Made by a program: the position numbers and the translations under genes
The notes under the pieces: generated by a model
What the model saw: only the letters and a program-made list of their open reading frames with translations
Told to the model about the DNA's origin: nothing
The model's database searches: none
In this document: one piece after another, positions 22,970-33,642 of the stretch
How positions within the stretch are numbered: position 1 is the first letter of the stretch
How the letters are laid out: every line of letters starts with the position of its first letter
Assembly (NCBI RefSeq): GCF_963678635.1
Contig: NC_087066.1
Span: 48,645,129-48,709,128, forward strand
DNA from: Symsagittifera roscoffensis
Lineage: Eukaryota; Xenacoelomorpha; Acoela; Convolutidae
Direction of reading: 5' to 3'
Length of the DNA: 64,000 bases

Positions 22970-23165
22970 GGTCCTATCAGATTCGAACCCAGCCAGGACC
23001 TTTGCCGTCCCAGGCGTACTCGCTAACCCGGGAACAGTAAGAAATCTGATGAACATTATGAACTGCGCTTACATTTGCCATTTTTAACTTTGACTATTCT
23101 CTGAACAAAGTTATATCTGGGGGAAAAGTCTAGTACCCGATTGCAATGCCTATCGCACGGGTAAT
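22970..23165 (-). repeat. tRNA-like (SINE-type) unit 3
   Basis: On - the order is GGGTTAGCGAGTACGCCTGG (box A region), CAAAGGTCCTGG, then box B GGTTCGAATC (22980-22989). The GTCTAGTACCCGATTGCAAT block follows near 23128. It is the clearest of the three units and shares the CCTGGGAC..AAAGGTCC core with unit 1. It lies just downstream of the SNIP1 3' end. Confidence 0.5.
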
Positions 23166-23426
23166 TCACAACTCAAAGGAAAAGCTTTGAGCGGATCTTG
23201 GAGCCACTTATTCTTCACCGCACAAGAATATTGGAACGTTTTTTTCTTTCATTTCCACACTGCTAAGCTTTTAGTCTTACCCACTATATTCACACGAACC
23301 CATCCGTCTATTTTCAAAAAAAAAATTCAAAAAATGTATTCAGTTTTCAACTAATTCAGCTACAAGACATTGTTTAAAGTCCAGTTTGCAATTTTCTCTT
23401 GTCTATATTGGTACAAAAATGTCTAA
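23166..23426. other. SNIP1 3' flank / probable 3' UTR
   Basis: The - strand sequence just after the SNIP1 stop. There is no canonical AATAAA. An AATGAA variant lies near 23247-23252 on - and could serve for polyadenylation, but this is a guess. Confidence 0.3.
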
Positions 23427-26400
23427 TTATTCGTCATCTTCGTCGTCTTTGGACTTTTCGTGGAGTAGAACGTAATCCCTGCTGCTAAAAGCAAACTTGA
23501 CAACGTCTTTTTCTTTCAGCTCGAAGTACCTAAAACAACACAGCAGTCGGAAGATAAAAAAAATTGTAACGTTCCCCCTTCAGTACATTTAGATAGGTAC
23601 CTACAAAACTTCAGAGCAGTACTTTTAGAAACGAATTCATCAATTTGATTAGATACCACATCTATCAATATTTCAAATCGAAACAATTAATGCTCGATAA
23701 AAAATGAACTAGTGCATAAAAAATACAGGCTCACAAACGATGACCTATTTCGATAATGGTTGAATAATTTCATCTAGACTCTTTGCTATTGTCGCTTAAC
23801 TATCCACCAAATCACATAGCAAACAAGCTATTTCATTTTTGGTTGTTTATTGAAAACGCTACCAAAAGAATTGTCTACAGACAATTTTAAAAGTGACTGA
23901 ACGCAAGTAAACAGAAAAAAAATACTGACTTGTTTTTGAAATTATCTCAACTTTCGAAGTTCAAACAAAAAAACAAAGGCCCTTAAAGCTCTGTGAGTTT
24001 CTAGAACAATTTATGACAAGTGCTTTTTTGTTTTAATTAAGCCAACTTGAGAAAATTGGCTCAATAAGTAACATTTTTACTTCGCTGGGAAACCTGAAAA
24101 TTAAACTCCACTTTCGAAGATAGAATTTGATCACGTTTTTCATAGCCTTTACACTTTTGCTGTTCGATAGTTGCGCTTGCTTGCCTTTTACCAAAATAAA
24201 TAAAATGAACATCACAGAAATCAAGTCAAACCACAATAAATTTAATTTGAGCCTGAACAATTTTAAGATTTTCGTGAAGAAAAACAAATAAAATCATCAA
24301 GACTTATATAAATGAAAACCATTTTGACTTTTCCTGGAAAAAAAACGAAAAAACAATCATCACGACTTTTCTAGGAGTCTGAACTACATGCATCGATTCC
24401 TAATGAAAACAGCATAACCGCGATAAATCAAATTTGAGCGTTAGCAAATATTTAAAAAATTTATTTCCCAAAAACCAAAATATTCATCACGACCTATATA
24501 AGAGTCTTCACTGCGGTCATTGAGTCTTAACAATAAACACATCATAGCCCTGTTCTTTTGCAGAAAGTAAAATAGTTTTCGTGCGTCGGAGTAAAGAAAT
24601 AGCATTGTAAATTAACACTAGCTTAGCCAGCTTGGCGAGCGGTTGTGAAGTGGTTACGTCTCCCCCTTTCATTCGAAAGGTCGGATGTTCCCCATGCTCC
24701 GCGCTTGAGGGTGGGGCAACGCTACCCAGTACTAGAAAAATAGCCAAAAAATGCATGTATATCGGAACCAGGGGTACAACAGCGGTTCTCAGTTAACAGC
24801 TGAGTAGCTCGTATGTCGCTCCTTTCTCTTGTGGATAAATTATTTTAATCTTCATGAAATGTTTCAGAAAGATTTTAATTTAATTGAAAAAAAACGCGAA
24901 ATTGCACTTCGCATATAAAAAGCAAATATAAACATCAGACAATGGAAAAAAGTCAATGAACGCAAGTAAACAGAAAAAAATACGGATTTAATATTTGAAA
25001 AATCAGGGAAAACATAGATGACCTTAAAACTCTTTGAATTTCTGAAACAATTTATGATTAACACTTTTTTGATAACAATAACCCAGCTTGAAAAACTAAT
25101 CAATATGTCAAAATTTTATTTTTCCTAACTAGAAGTCAAACCGCGAAAAAGTAAACTTGAGCTTGAACAATTTTTAAGACTTTTCCTGAAAAAAAACCAA
25201 ATAGATCGCGATGATTTTTTTTCATCGCGGCCTATATAAGAGTCTGAACTACGTTCATCTACGCTTAATAAAAAAACTCACCTTTGAGGTTCAATTTGAA
25301 CTCCATTCAAAAACGTGCCATTTGGCGAATTTAGATCTATGATATATGGTCTGATAGCTCTACTCTGGGATCCGTCTGGTTTCGTGTAGGGCACTGATCT
25401 GTACTGGAGTACTGCATGTTGTTTCGATATTGATGGATGAAGCAGAGGCAAGTCGCAAATGTGTCGGTCTCGGCCAATCAGGTAGGCACTTTGTCTGTGC
25501 AGGTAGAGGGGTTTAAACTCTTCTGTTCCCTGTAAAGAAAACCAATTAACTTTCCAGAAAGTATGACTAATTCTGAATTACTCATTCTGAATTTCACATA
25601 CAAGCGAAAATATACCGGGTAAAAATGAAACAAATTTTAGCATTTACTGTTCCGACCATTGAAAATGGGGAACTTGGTATTCGAGTAGGTTTTAGTTTTT
25701 TCTTTTTGTTTTCCACGCAAAATCAGCCACCACAAATAATCATCGGACAGGTTTGAGTGATAAATCATATTAAAACCCTTTCAGTCGTGATTTGCACATT
25801 TCAAAATTTCAAAATTTTTTTTCACGGTGTTAAAATTTTTGCGTTTTGGTCTAGTTTCGAGCCTATTAGTTAGGTCTTATTTCCAGTAAATGAGCCGTGC
25901 AGGCTTACAATAGCTTATTAATGTTTAATTTAAGAAGCCGTGAAAACTTAATTTTACTCAATTAAAGGTAGTTTTTGGGAGTTTTTTTAGGTCAATTTTG
26001 GGGAATCAAAAATTTGAAAATTCCAAACAAAATATTCAGAATTTTTTTTTTTCGTTTTTCTAGTCATTTTTCTGCAAAAACTGTTTTCCAATTGACCTAT
26101 ATTACTATGACTCTCAAATAAGCCTAAAATCTATTTTTTCGTTCAGATCTTTTTATTACTACATGCAGAAAAAACGACTAATTAGAAAAACATTTTTGTA
26201 TTTTTTAAAGACATTCTCTGCTACTTGCACAGTAACCGACTATCATTATTCTCCGCAACATTAAACCGGCAAATTGTTTAGTTACGCAAGGAGCAAAAAA
26301 CTAACCGGTCACGCGAAAATCTAGTATTGGCATCGCCTTTTAAAATCGCTTTACGCTTATCTAAATGCGCTGCTTATTTGCTGAATACTTTTCGCATTTT

Positions 26401-27080
26401 GCTATGACATAATAAAGTTTTTCATCGACTTGCTAACGTTAGCTTATTAATAAGTACTGGTTAGACATCTTTTACAAACATCTAGCTTTCATTCCGGTTA
26501 ATCCTTTTGTAACTTAAGCCTCATGACTCCGCAACATTATATAGCTCACTTTAAAAGGGTAAAATCTCCATCTTTTCTTTGGAGGCTTCGCTTCAGGAGG
26601 CTCACTGTAATTAATTAAAACACCTCTAAACATATTAGTCTCCTTTGCCAATGCTCCAGATAGACCCAAATTAGGCTTTTCTTTCGGTTTCTCTGGTTTA
26701 TTGTTATTATTTTGTCGATCATGTGAAAACTCAGTATCGTTACGATATATAGGCTCGTCGACTGATGCAGTTCCCCACCGACTGGCAACGGGTTCAGCAA
26801 TCTCACCATCCGATAACGATCTTTCGCGTTTCACTTTCCTATGTGAACTTTTCCGACTGGGTGAATTGGAGTGAGATCTTGAATACCTGTGACGCTTACG
26901 GATATACTTTTCATGTGTTTGGGTTCGCTTCTCTGAATCGTTAGAATTTTCTCTTGTTCTGCTATGCTTTCGTTTCTTCTGAGGTATATCTGGATCATCT
27001 TTAATTTTCTCATGCTGATACCGATGTTTACGGTGTTTCCGATCTTCGATAGGCGAACCTGGCTCCTCTTTGATTTTCAT
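23427..27080 (-). CDS. SNIP1: SNIP1-like FHA-domain nuclear protein, three exons
   Basis: Coding exons on -: 27080-26550, 25529-25282 and 23529-23427 (293 codons plus stop). Exon 1 is a Lys/Arg/Ser-rich tail ending in the diagnostic block GLSGALAKETNMFRGV..YSEPPEA and KKRWRFYPFK. Exon 2 holds the FHA fold (LHRQSAYLIGRDRHICDLPL, HPSISKQHAVLQYR, IIDLNSPNGTFLNGVQIEPQR). Exon 3 closes it with YFELKEKDVVKFAFSSRDY and an acidic end. Splice borders are AAA/GTGAGC, TTACAG/GGA, AAG/GTGAGT and TTTTAG/GTA, and phases agree. SNIP1 is known as a phospho-peptide-binding spliceosome- and SMAD-associated protein. The start chosen is the Met just after a TTTGTAG acceptor; an open frame continues to 27122, so an upstream exon is possible. 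Confidence 0.92.
23890..24330. repeat. Intronic direct repeat, copy 1 (SNIP1 intron 2)
   Basis: Shares with 24940-25265 the blocks GAACGCAAGTAAACAGAAAAAAA, CCTTAAA.CTCT..GA.TTTCT, AACAATTTATGA and an AGCTTGAA or CAACTTGA block, followed by a TTTTCCTGGAAAAAAAAC-like end. Both copies are inside the same intron, about 1.05 kb apart. Confidence 0.5.
24620..24725 (+). repeat. Possible degraded tRNA-like insert in SNIP1 intron 2
   Basis: AGCGGTTGTGAAGTGGTTAC followed by CCCCCTTTCATTCGAAAGG and GGTCGGATGTTCC has the spacing of box A, an anticodon-like stem and a degraded box B. It is more GC-rich than the intron. It overlaps a 79-codon - frame (24517-24756) that I regard as chance. The call is weak. 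Confidence 0.25.
24940..25265. repeat. Intronic direct repeat, copy 2 (SNIP1 intron 2)
   Basis: Partner of 23890-24330. Its end carries CCTATATAAGAGTCTGAACTAC, a word that also occurs in altered form at about 24360-24390 and 24490-24515, so this intron holds three copies of that short segment. Confidence 0.45.
25640..25850. repeat. Inverted copy of the 13.2-13.9 kb repeat in SNIP1 intron 1
   Basis: In reverse orientation it contains the CACAAATAATCATCGG, AAATCA and CAGTCGTGATTTG blocks of the copies at 13.2-13.9 kb. It shows that the repeat is dispersed and has entered the gene's intron. Confidence 0.5.
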
Positions 27081-27105
27081 GCCGCTATCTACAAACAGAA
27101 ACTTG
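27076..27105 (-). promoter_or_regulatory. 3' splice acceptor just upstream of the SNIP1 start
   Basis: On - TTTCTGTTTGTAG is followed 8 bases later by the first ATG. An acceptor so close to the start with no visible upstream coding exon is what a trans-spliced (spliced-leader) nematode gene shows. An ordinary cis-spliced 5' exon is the alternative. Confidence 0.45.
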
Positions 27106-27122
27106 ACAAAAGAACTTTTCAA

Positions 27123-27582
27123 AAAAAAGATTCATATTAATTAAAAATCATAGATAATCATAAAAAAATTGAATGAGTAAAACTTTGAACCTGCAAATTT
27201 TCTCAAGTGAAGCACGCCAATTGTGAGTCTACATAATTGCTAAGTGACACAAGCCAATAAAGACACATTAGCAGTTCACAGGTACTTTCTGAGCTGTAGG
27301 CTTTATTTCGGCCTCTGACGATCAGTTCTTTCTTGGACTTCCATAACCTCAGTCAATAGACGCTGTGTTACATTTCAGATGCCCAAAAAATATCCAATTT
27401 TTCATCAAATGTGTTAACACTGTTGCTTGATATAATAGTTTGTGAATTCCAGTCATTAATAGTGGCTATGGTGAAAAAGTTGTTTCTTGAAGTGGTCCTA
27501 GTCTTTCTGGTGATTATTTTGTACGGGTTTCCCCGCGTGCCCTAGTCATTAATTGAGAAAAGTCCTTCTGTTGCTGTTATAA
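27123..27582. other. SNIP1 5' flank, noncoding
   Basis: No gene seen. This is the region where a SNIP1 promoter would be expected; no clear core promoter element can be picked out. Confidence 0.35.
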
Positions 27583-28160
27583 TTAGTAGCAAAAAGTTCG
27601 GACAGACAGTATTAATTAAAATGGGCAATCAGTGCTTTTCGACGCTTTTTCGCATGCACAACCCTTTTTTGCATGCACAACCTGAACAACCTTGAATTTT
27701 TTGTCAGGCCAAATTCAAAATGCGAGATAGTCGATTATCCGATGATTATGATAGCCTAATTTTTAAATACTGCAATGAACATCCAGCTTTTACTATAAAA
27801 CATTTCGACGCTTCGGATGCAATTGCCCGCCGTGGTTATAGGTTTTGAGCGAAACTCGGAACTACTTAACCCCTCCCCTTATTGTATCTACTGAAGAATC
27901 TCCATCCCTGTAAATAAAAACAGTAAATTTGCACTAGAGCATTTTATGTAAATTCGAATTTTGCGTCATTCTGATTGGTCGAAAGTTCGCTACAAGTGAT
28001 CTTATTAACGATCTCTTCCCCTTTCTTGAAAGGGGACTGTTAAGTAGATCCCGTAACTCTGCTTTTTGAACTTTCGACGTTATGTTTATTTCAGTTTTAA
28101 TTTTCATTGATGTCTAGGAAGTTGCTTTTTTAAATTAATTCGGTCTGTCCGAAATTTTTA
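27583..28160. mobile_element. MITE-like element with terminal inverted repeats
   Basis: AAAAAGTTCGGACAGACAGT near 27594 is the inverse of CGGTCTGTCCGAAATTTTTA near 28132, and flanking bases remain complementary for roughly 35 bp in total. The interior of about 500 bp has no ORF and includes a second partly complementary pair (CTACTTAACCCC..CCCC near 27866 and CCCC..GGGGACTGTTAAGTAG near 28018). Exact ends and target duplication could not be fixed. Confidence 0.5.
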
Positions 28161-29780
28161 CTTCTCTATACATCTTGATTTCCAATTAACATTTTGTAAG
28201 CTTCAATCATTCTTCCTCGCTTTCGTCTGTATTCAAGAGTTGGGATGCTCAGAATATTTAGTCTGTTTGATTATCTAAATTTTCATATGACTAGGGCTAC
28301 TCGTTGCGCGTCGTTGCACATTTTCGATTTGGATTTTATCTTTCGTAAGGTGGTTTGCGTACTCTAGGTGCGGCCTCACTGTGTAACAGTCACCTACTTC
28401 GGTCACATACGAGGCTTAAGAAGAATAGGCACTATAACCATTGGCTCAAGAGTCCGGGACACTATCTCTTGTGTTTTTCCACCTCAAAACGGTCGGAGCC
28501 AATTCGGTTCGCTTGCGACATGAGACTAGAACCCGTTACAGCTTAAAGGCCATTACCAAAATACCCCCACTCTAGAAAATAAGAACGTCCCCATACTTAG
28601 GTCTCAAAATACCCAAAATACACGAACGCCGTTAAAAACAGGGTCGGAACAATCCGTTAAGTTACTTTTTATTGGACAGTGGACCTTTGATCCATTCCAG
28701 ATGGATCAACCTAAAACTCGCCTCACCTCAACATACTTATTATAAAATGCACTCGAGAAAACTAAATTTGGTAATTACATAGCAGCACGCTTGAGAAACA
28801 GAGTAATTAAACTAATTAATGACTCTAGCATAAATATAATCGAATATAACTCAAGAAGTTTTCTAACGATGAGTTCCAATCAAGGGAAATAAGTTTTAAT
28901 TCAAGAAAGTGGTTTTGGATCTGGACCATTGGGAGACTTCACTTGTCTGCCTTTCCGTTGAAGGTTCACACTGGTACAGTTGATTCTTGCTCTGCTCTTG
29001 TATTTGTTTGGTCTCCTATATCAGATAGGGCAGTTCTACTCTAGTTTTCTACGATGGAAATTGCGAATAGCAATTTCCCACTGTATTTATTTGGTAACTT
29101 TCCCGCAATTGTAATTCGGTTGTTCTGTTTAGATTTGATGTTTTCAGTTGTCGCGAGAAAACTGAGCATGACAGGCTCCATTCGAATTTTTTAAAAATAA
29201 AACTTCATTCCAAAACCACGTATTTTCGTGCTCCTCAAGGTCAAACTTCCAGATATGACCGACTGGCACATACTCCCCGGACTCAAGATCGATGTCCTCA
29301 ACGCGTGCTGCCGTCTGTGAGTGAATTCCCAGAAACCCGAGTGTTACTCAAGATACAGTGCCAGTGGTCATTTACAGAAGTTTGCAGCAGACTTAAAATT
29401 ATCTACACCCCAAAATTCACAACCATGTAAAATTTTCTCACTATCGCTAAACAGCAATCAAAATCTGCACACACCTGCACCTGTGAATTTTCGCTTTTTA
29501 AGCTAGTCTTTAAAATTTCTTTTGTCCTATTCAATCAGGAAATTGTCATGCAGCATTTTGATTTATATAATAGATATAATATATTAATAACAATATCTCA
29601 TTTGTTAAAATCTCTTTTTCGTGAACCTAGATTTCATCCAAGTTCACTACCAAGCCCCTTTCTTTCCCTCTCAAGACTAAAGACTCTAGAATTCCCCACT
29701 GAGCCACCTGCTCACCTCGCGTTCTTCGCCTTCGAGGTACCAGACCCAGATGCATTTGACACCGTGATCTGCTTCAACAG
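28161..29780. other. Intergenic, possible LTR-element debris
   Basis: No gene is supported. Near 29263-29282 there is TGGCACATACTCCCCGGAC, a 19-bp word also present in element A's 3' flank at 30020-30036, so part of this stretch may be an older LTR-element remnant. A hairpin with 9-bp arms (GGAAATTGC / GCAATTTCC) lies at 29055-29077. The 90-codon + frame at 29548-29820 runs into the LTR-like segment and is probably chance. Confidence 0.35.
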
Positions 29781-30731
29781 TGTAACATTCGCCCAAATAC
29801 TACACAGCGACGGAGCGTAGAAAAAGTACCTATTAACGACTGGCAGGCGTCAGTTACCTTAATCCTACTCGTTTTTCACCGTCTCGACCTTGCCAGTTGA
29901 TTTTCTGGTCTGTTTAGGGCTAAGTAAAAAGTTACTAATTTTAGGCCATACTAAAACCATCTTAGGCGTTACTAATATCTGTCCCTCCGGAAGGTTGCGC
30001 TGTGCCAATCTGGCAGAATGGCACATACTCCCCGGACAAATCCCCATCAATGTCCCTATTGATCACATAACACCGGGTTATTGTCAAGTAGTACTCCAGT
30101 TCTCTGTAACTAATCTTACAAATCGCATAAGAAATTGAAACTTATCTACTCCACCACAACTCACTACGTGTCACAAATGGCATCGTACTACATCTCACTG
30201 CCTTTCAACATTTTCACAAAATATGCACCATGAGGAGTGTCCTAGATAAATCTCTGTTCTGACTACTTACGTCATCTTGCCATAAAACTTCTTTTCGCTC
30301 TTGCTGATTAAAAAGTTGGGACGTGGCACGGCCACGCACCCGTTAAAATTAACTAAACGTCACTCACCAAGTAAAGTCAGTTATTTATGCGGTCCTATTT
30401 GATAGTAAAACTAAGAAACTCTGTGGCTAGGAAAGTTATTGAGTTACTCACCCTTTTCGAGCGAGCTTACCCAAACTTACCATGTCGCCACACAGTGAAA
30501 TTGTGTCTTACACAGGTTAAAAACTTCAGTCGTGTTTAAATAGGTAAATATACTCACCTATGTTCTATATATATACATAAGTAGCACAACTAAAATTTTC
30601 TTTCATTAATTTTAACAATTGTAACAATTTTCAAAGTTTGGTCTGACCAAACTAGATCAAAACAAAAATTTTAACAACTCAATAATCAAACTTGGTTGAT
30701 TAGTTTAAATTTTAGCACACAAAGACAATCA
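29781..30731 (-). repeat. Candidate 3' LTR of element A
   Basis: The outer end starts TGTAACATTCGCCC on + and the inner end is CA (30730-30731), next to a 27-base purine tract. Only the outer 169 bp match the segment at 51311. The inner part (U3 position) is unrelated and contains a TATATATA run near 30568-30580, a displaced 39-bp piece of ORF3-type sequence (29987-30025) and the stem-loop at 30027-30063. So it is a mosaic, if it is an LTR at all. Confidence 0.45.
30027..30063 (-). promoter_or_regulatory. Stem-loop plus GTCCGGGGAGT motif, noncoding copy
   Basis: On - a 6-bp stem ATCAAT/ATTGAT with loop AGGGAC is followed by GGGGATTTGTCCGGGGAGT. The same layout occurs inside coding sequence at 39426-39464 and 61162-61200, where the stem is ATCGAC/GTCGAT. 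Two base pairs differ in a compensated way. The loop GGAC could pair with the downstream GTCC as a pseudoknot. Function unknown. Confidence 0.5.
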
Positions 30732-30758
30732 AGTTTTCTCTCCTTCTCTTCCTTTCTT
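30732..30758 (-). promoter_or_regulatory. Polypurine tract of element A
   Basis: On - the sequence AAGAAAGGAAGAGAAGGAGA continues as purines to just before TTGATTG. It lies 38 bp after the last ORF3 stop and directly inside the proposed 3' LTR, the expected place for the plus-strand DNA primer of an LTR retroelement. Confidence 0.55.
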
Positions 30759-30795
30759 GTTCAAGTCTTCAGTTGTCCTCTTTGTTCCATCATCT

Positions 30796-31065
30796 TCATT
30801 CCATTGCTTCTCCATCCTGATCTTCAGCTTCACTGTCTTCTAGGACTTTTTCTAACATGTCCATGGAGTTGCGGGCCGTGCCCCAACTCTCCTGTTCCAA
30901 CAGCCTCGTTTTGCAACAAGGTAGCAGGTCCACATCCACCTTTTGCTCCCGGTTCCTCCAAAAGCTGTTGTGAAGACACAGGCTCACATTTCGTTCTAGG
31001 TCAGCTCTTAAGACCTCTCTCTTCTCATCTTCAGTTACACAAGGCGCTCCAGCTACTCGCTTCAC
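30796..31065 (-). pseudogene. Element A ORF3, C-terminal fragment
   Basis: An 89-codon frame containing LERNVSLCLHNSFWRNRE and an acidic end (DSEAEDQDGEAME). It matches the last ORF3 piece of element B (LAKNVSLSLHDSFCLNRE, 52074-52448). It is the end of the long downstream reading frame, separated from the preceding piece by a frameshift. No known domain. Confidence 0.6.
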
Positions 31066-31127
31066 CGCCGTGGTGACCGCGTTTCTGTGCGTCAGGAATG
31101 TTCTCTTATAGGCTCCCGGTCCTATAT

Positions 31128-31628
31128 CTAGCTGGAAAGATTGTAGGCTTCCGTGTTCCTCGACATGTGACGCTTCGCGCGTTCATACATCCATGACGTC
31201 ATCACAGCACGGAACCAAGGCATCAAAATTTGCCTTGACCATATTCTTTCAATGGCTTTGGGTATTCTCAGAACCTTGCAGGTGGTTCTGAAAAGATCCA
31301 ACTTGCGGCTCATCTTTACGTTGCTCAGCTGCTCAGGAGTCGGCATGGCCGTCTCCTGTTCACTTGTGTCCGCGTTAGCTTCCAACCACCTCACTGCCAG
31401 CATGGCACTAACCACCACGATTGACACCTGTTGATTCTGATCGGGCAACCCCGTAGAGTACAACTCCTCCACGTCCCATACTAGCATCAGATTCCCGCGT
31501 TTGGGGTACCACAACGTCTGCGCTAAGTAGTGGCAAGGATACTCCCCATGGGTCATTAGTATGTTCCTTCGGGTCCGATACCCTGAGGCTCCCAGCAACG
31601 GTTCCACTTCCATCATTATTCTATGCAC
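31128..31628 (-). pseudogene. Element A ORF3 fragment absent from element B
   Basis: A 166-codon frame with WYPKRGNLMLVWDVEELYS and SIVVVSAMLAVRWLEANAD. No family recognised. In element B the flanking parts are joined directly, so B has lost this block of about 0.8 kb. It is in a different frame from both neighbours here, which marks two more breaks in A. Confidence 0.55.
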
Positions 31629-31731
31629 CTCGTCCTTTTCTTATATGGTGGGGAATTCAGTGGGTAACGCTCCACTCGCTTTCTGCTTCTGGAACTCGCT
31701 CACATTACCTTCGTTCAACCTCATGAACTCT

Positions 31732-32211
31732 TCACCCACTACGTCTTGCAACCGCCCAAAAGATCTTTGCCAACAAATCATATGACCTCTCCGACATTCT
31801 GGCCAACCTCACGCACTGTGGCACAGAGAAAAGTTGGCTAATCAACACCTGCTGCGTCCTCGCATCCATCACCACCATGTGTGTAGGATACCTACTATTG
31901 CAATATGGTGTGGAGCTCGAACCCACCAGATATTTTGATTCAGTAGGTCTATGATAGGCCTCACTATCCTTCAGATTCATTTCATTTTCAAGAGCTTCTC
32001 GCCAGCCTCCAATCTTCTGCTCTGTCTGTAATGCTCCAGGGAATACTTCCACGCTGAGGGACGTCACTAGCTCATGGGCACGCTCCAGGCGCTCCAGCGA
32101 TTCTATCGAGCTCGTCATGCTACAAAATCCCAAAGCAGTGGTCAAGTTTACATCCGTCACCCCATGACAGTCCGCGACCAACTCCTTGCCACTCTTATCC
32201 GACATGCTCAA
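31732..32211 (-). pseudogene. Element A ORF3 fragment (LERLERAHELVTSLSVE region)
   Basis: In frame with the preceding piece, from which a single TAA (32233-32235) separates it. It contains VNLTTALGFCSM and LERLERAHELVTSLSVE, closely matching B (VNLATALGFFSR, LERLESENHLVTALSVE at 52547-52999), then RYPTHMVVMDARTQQVLIS, matching B 52337-52525. Unknown function. Confidence 0.6.
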
Positions 32212-32232
32212 TCTTCCGTACAGTCGTGCCAG

Positions 32233-32883
32233 TTATCGATGCTGCTCGCTCAGCGTAATCAGGCAGTGTCCCAAGTTACAAACATGTCCTTCCATCCCAC
32301 TATGTTGAGCTAAACAGGTGCCTTGCCTCAACCAACTGCTCGATGGACTTTCCTCGGATGGCTTCGTGGATGGGTTGCTCTTCCGCTTCGTCATCCTCAT
32401 GGCCAGCAGATGGTGTATCATGGCCAGATCATGCAGACTCGCGTCATCATCCATGTCTAACGTGATATCCGCCGTCATGTCCCAGATTAAACCGGCGTTA
32501 GGATGGGGACACCAAGAAGGCTTCATGAGTTCCCACATGGTTACTAGGCTGGTTTTCAAGGGACCGTCCCAAGAACCAAAATCAAAACTCACTTGCCCCT
32601 TCAGCTCGGGAACCGAGGGTTCGACCACTCGTTCTTCTAAAATAATTTCCAGCTTGGGTTGTTCCACCATCAGTATTCCAGTTTCCTTAACCCGTTCGAC
32701 CCAGAAATTGAGCACTATGACTTGCTCATAGTCAAAGTACGCTTCTCTGGCTTCTTCATTCACGAAGGGATTATACGCCATCCCCGGTATGCCAGACACA
32801 TATTGGAACGATTTCAATTTCACTAGTGTTGCAAAGTCTTTCTGTCCCCTGACTGTTTCAATCAACTCCCGGCTCACTTTCAA
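32233..32883 (-). pseudogene. Element A ORF3 fragment (GMAYNPF region)
   Basis: A 216-codon frame with YVSGIPGMAYNPFVNEEARE, matching B at 53187-53777. The end is Cys- and His-containing (CLAQHSGMEGHVCNLGHC), where B has CGNGEHTCEGRSC. A small metal-binding site is possible but unproven. A single TAA separates it from the upstream piece, otherwise in frame. Confidence 0.6.
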
Positions 32884-32907
32884 TCCTTTGTTGGAATACC
32901 TTCTCTT

Positions 32908-33642
32908 TTATTCCAACTTGCGATAGCTCTCCATGTCGTTCGACTCCCTACTTGGTACAACCAACGGCATATCTTGATATAGTTCCAGGAGTGCCCTAAG
33001 GAAGTTTCTTTCGTAATCAACTCCCTTTTGCCGAATGATCTCTATGCATTCTCCCAAAACAGGAGTGGGGATACGATCCACCACGAACCTTACAAAGCAA
33101 AGGGCATCCTTACGCTTAGCCCAGGCTATCGCAGAATCGTCTTTTGAAATCAACGCTTGCAGGGCTTCCATCAACTCCAGCTCATGTTCCTTTGATTTCA
33201 AATCATTACTGGCTTCATATTCCGCCTTCTTGATGCCCATCAAGCACCAGGCCAACCGCACTTGCAGGTCAGTTCTCATGCACGGGTGAGCCAGGTACGC
33301 TGCCACCGTCGCAGGTGCATGCATCGTCTCGTCGAAGTATCTTTGGAGGGCCGCCCTCCAAGAGATTTCCAGTAGCTTTTCCAGCCCGATTTCGTTCGCC
33401 TCCGAGGACATTATCGTGCCGTATTCTTTCCGATTTAGGTTAAAATTCTCAGTAAGCCCTTTCAGATATTCCTGCATGGCTCGCTTCTCGCTCCAAGCCA
33501 TCAGGTGTCCTCTCGCGGAATTCCTCGCCTTCAACATCTCCACATAACCCCCTGCTGGATCTCCCATGTGGATCGATTCTGGCACAGTGACTCGACTGTA
33601 CTCGACCACGTCGAGTTGTCCCTCCAGTTTCATCTTGGCCAT
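32908..33642 (-). pseudogene. Element A ORF3 fragment, helical region
   Basis: A 244-codon frame predicted by composition to be mostly helical, ending SRESNDMESYRKLE at a TAA. B reads on at this point (RKLDEIRRF), so the stop is a mutation. Contains WRAALQRYFDE, matching WQNLLRDYFEE in B. No known domain. Confidence 0.6.

Noticed and set aside
22970-23060. Functional tRNA gene
   Set aside because: Box A and box B are present but the acceptor and anticodon stems cannot be closed properly; better explained as a SINE head.
24517-24756. 79-codon - frame with a signal-peptide-like start in SNIP1 intron 2
   Set aside because: Same strand as and inside an intron with good borders, no conservation evidence, and it overlaps a tRNA-like repeat.
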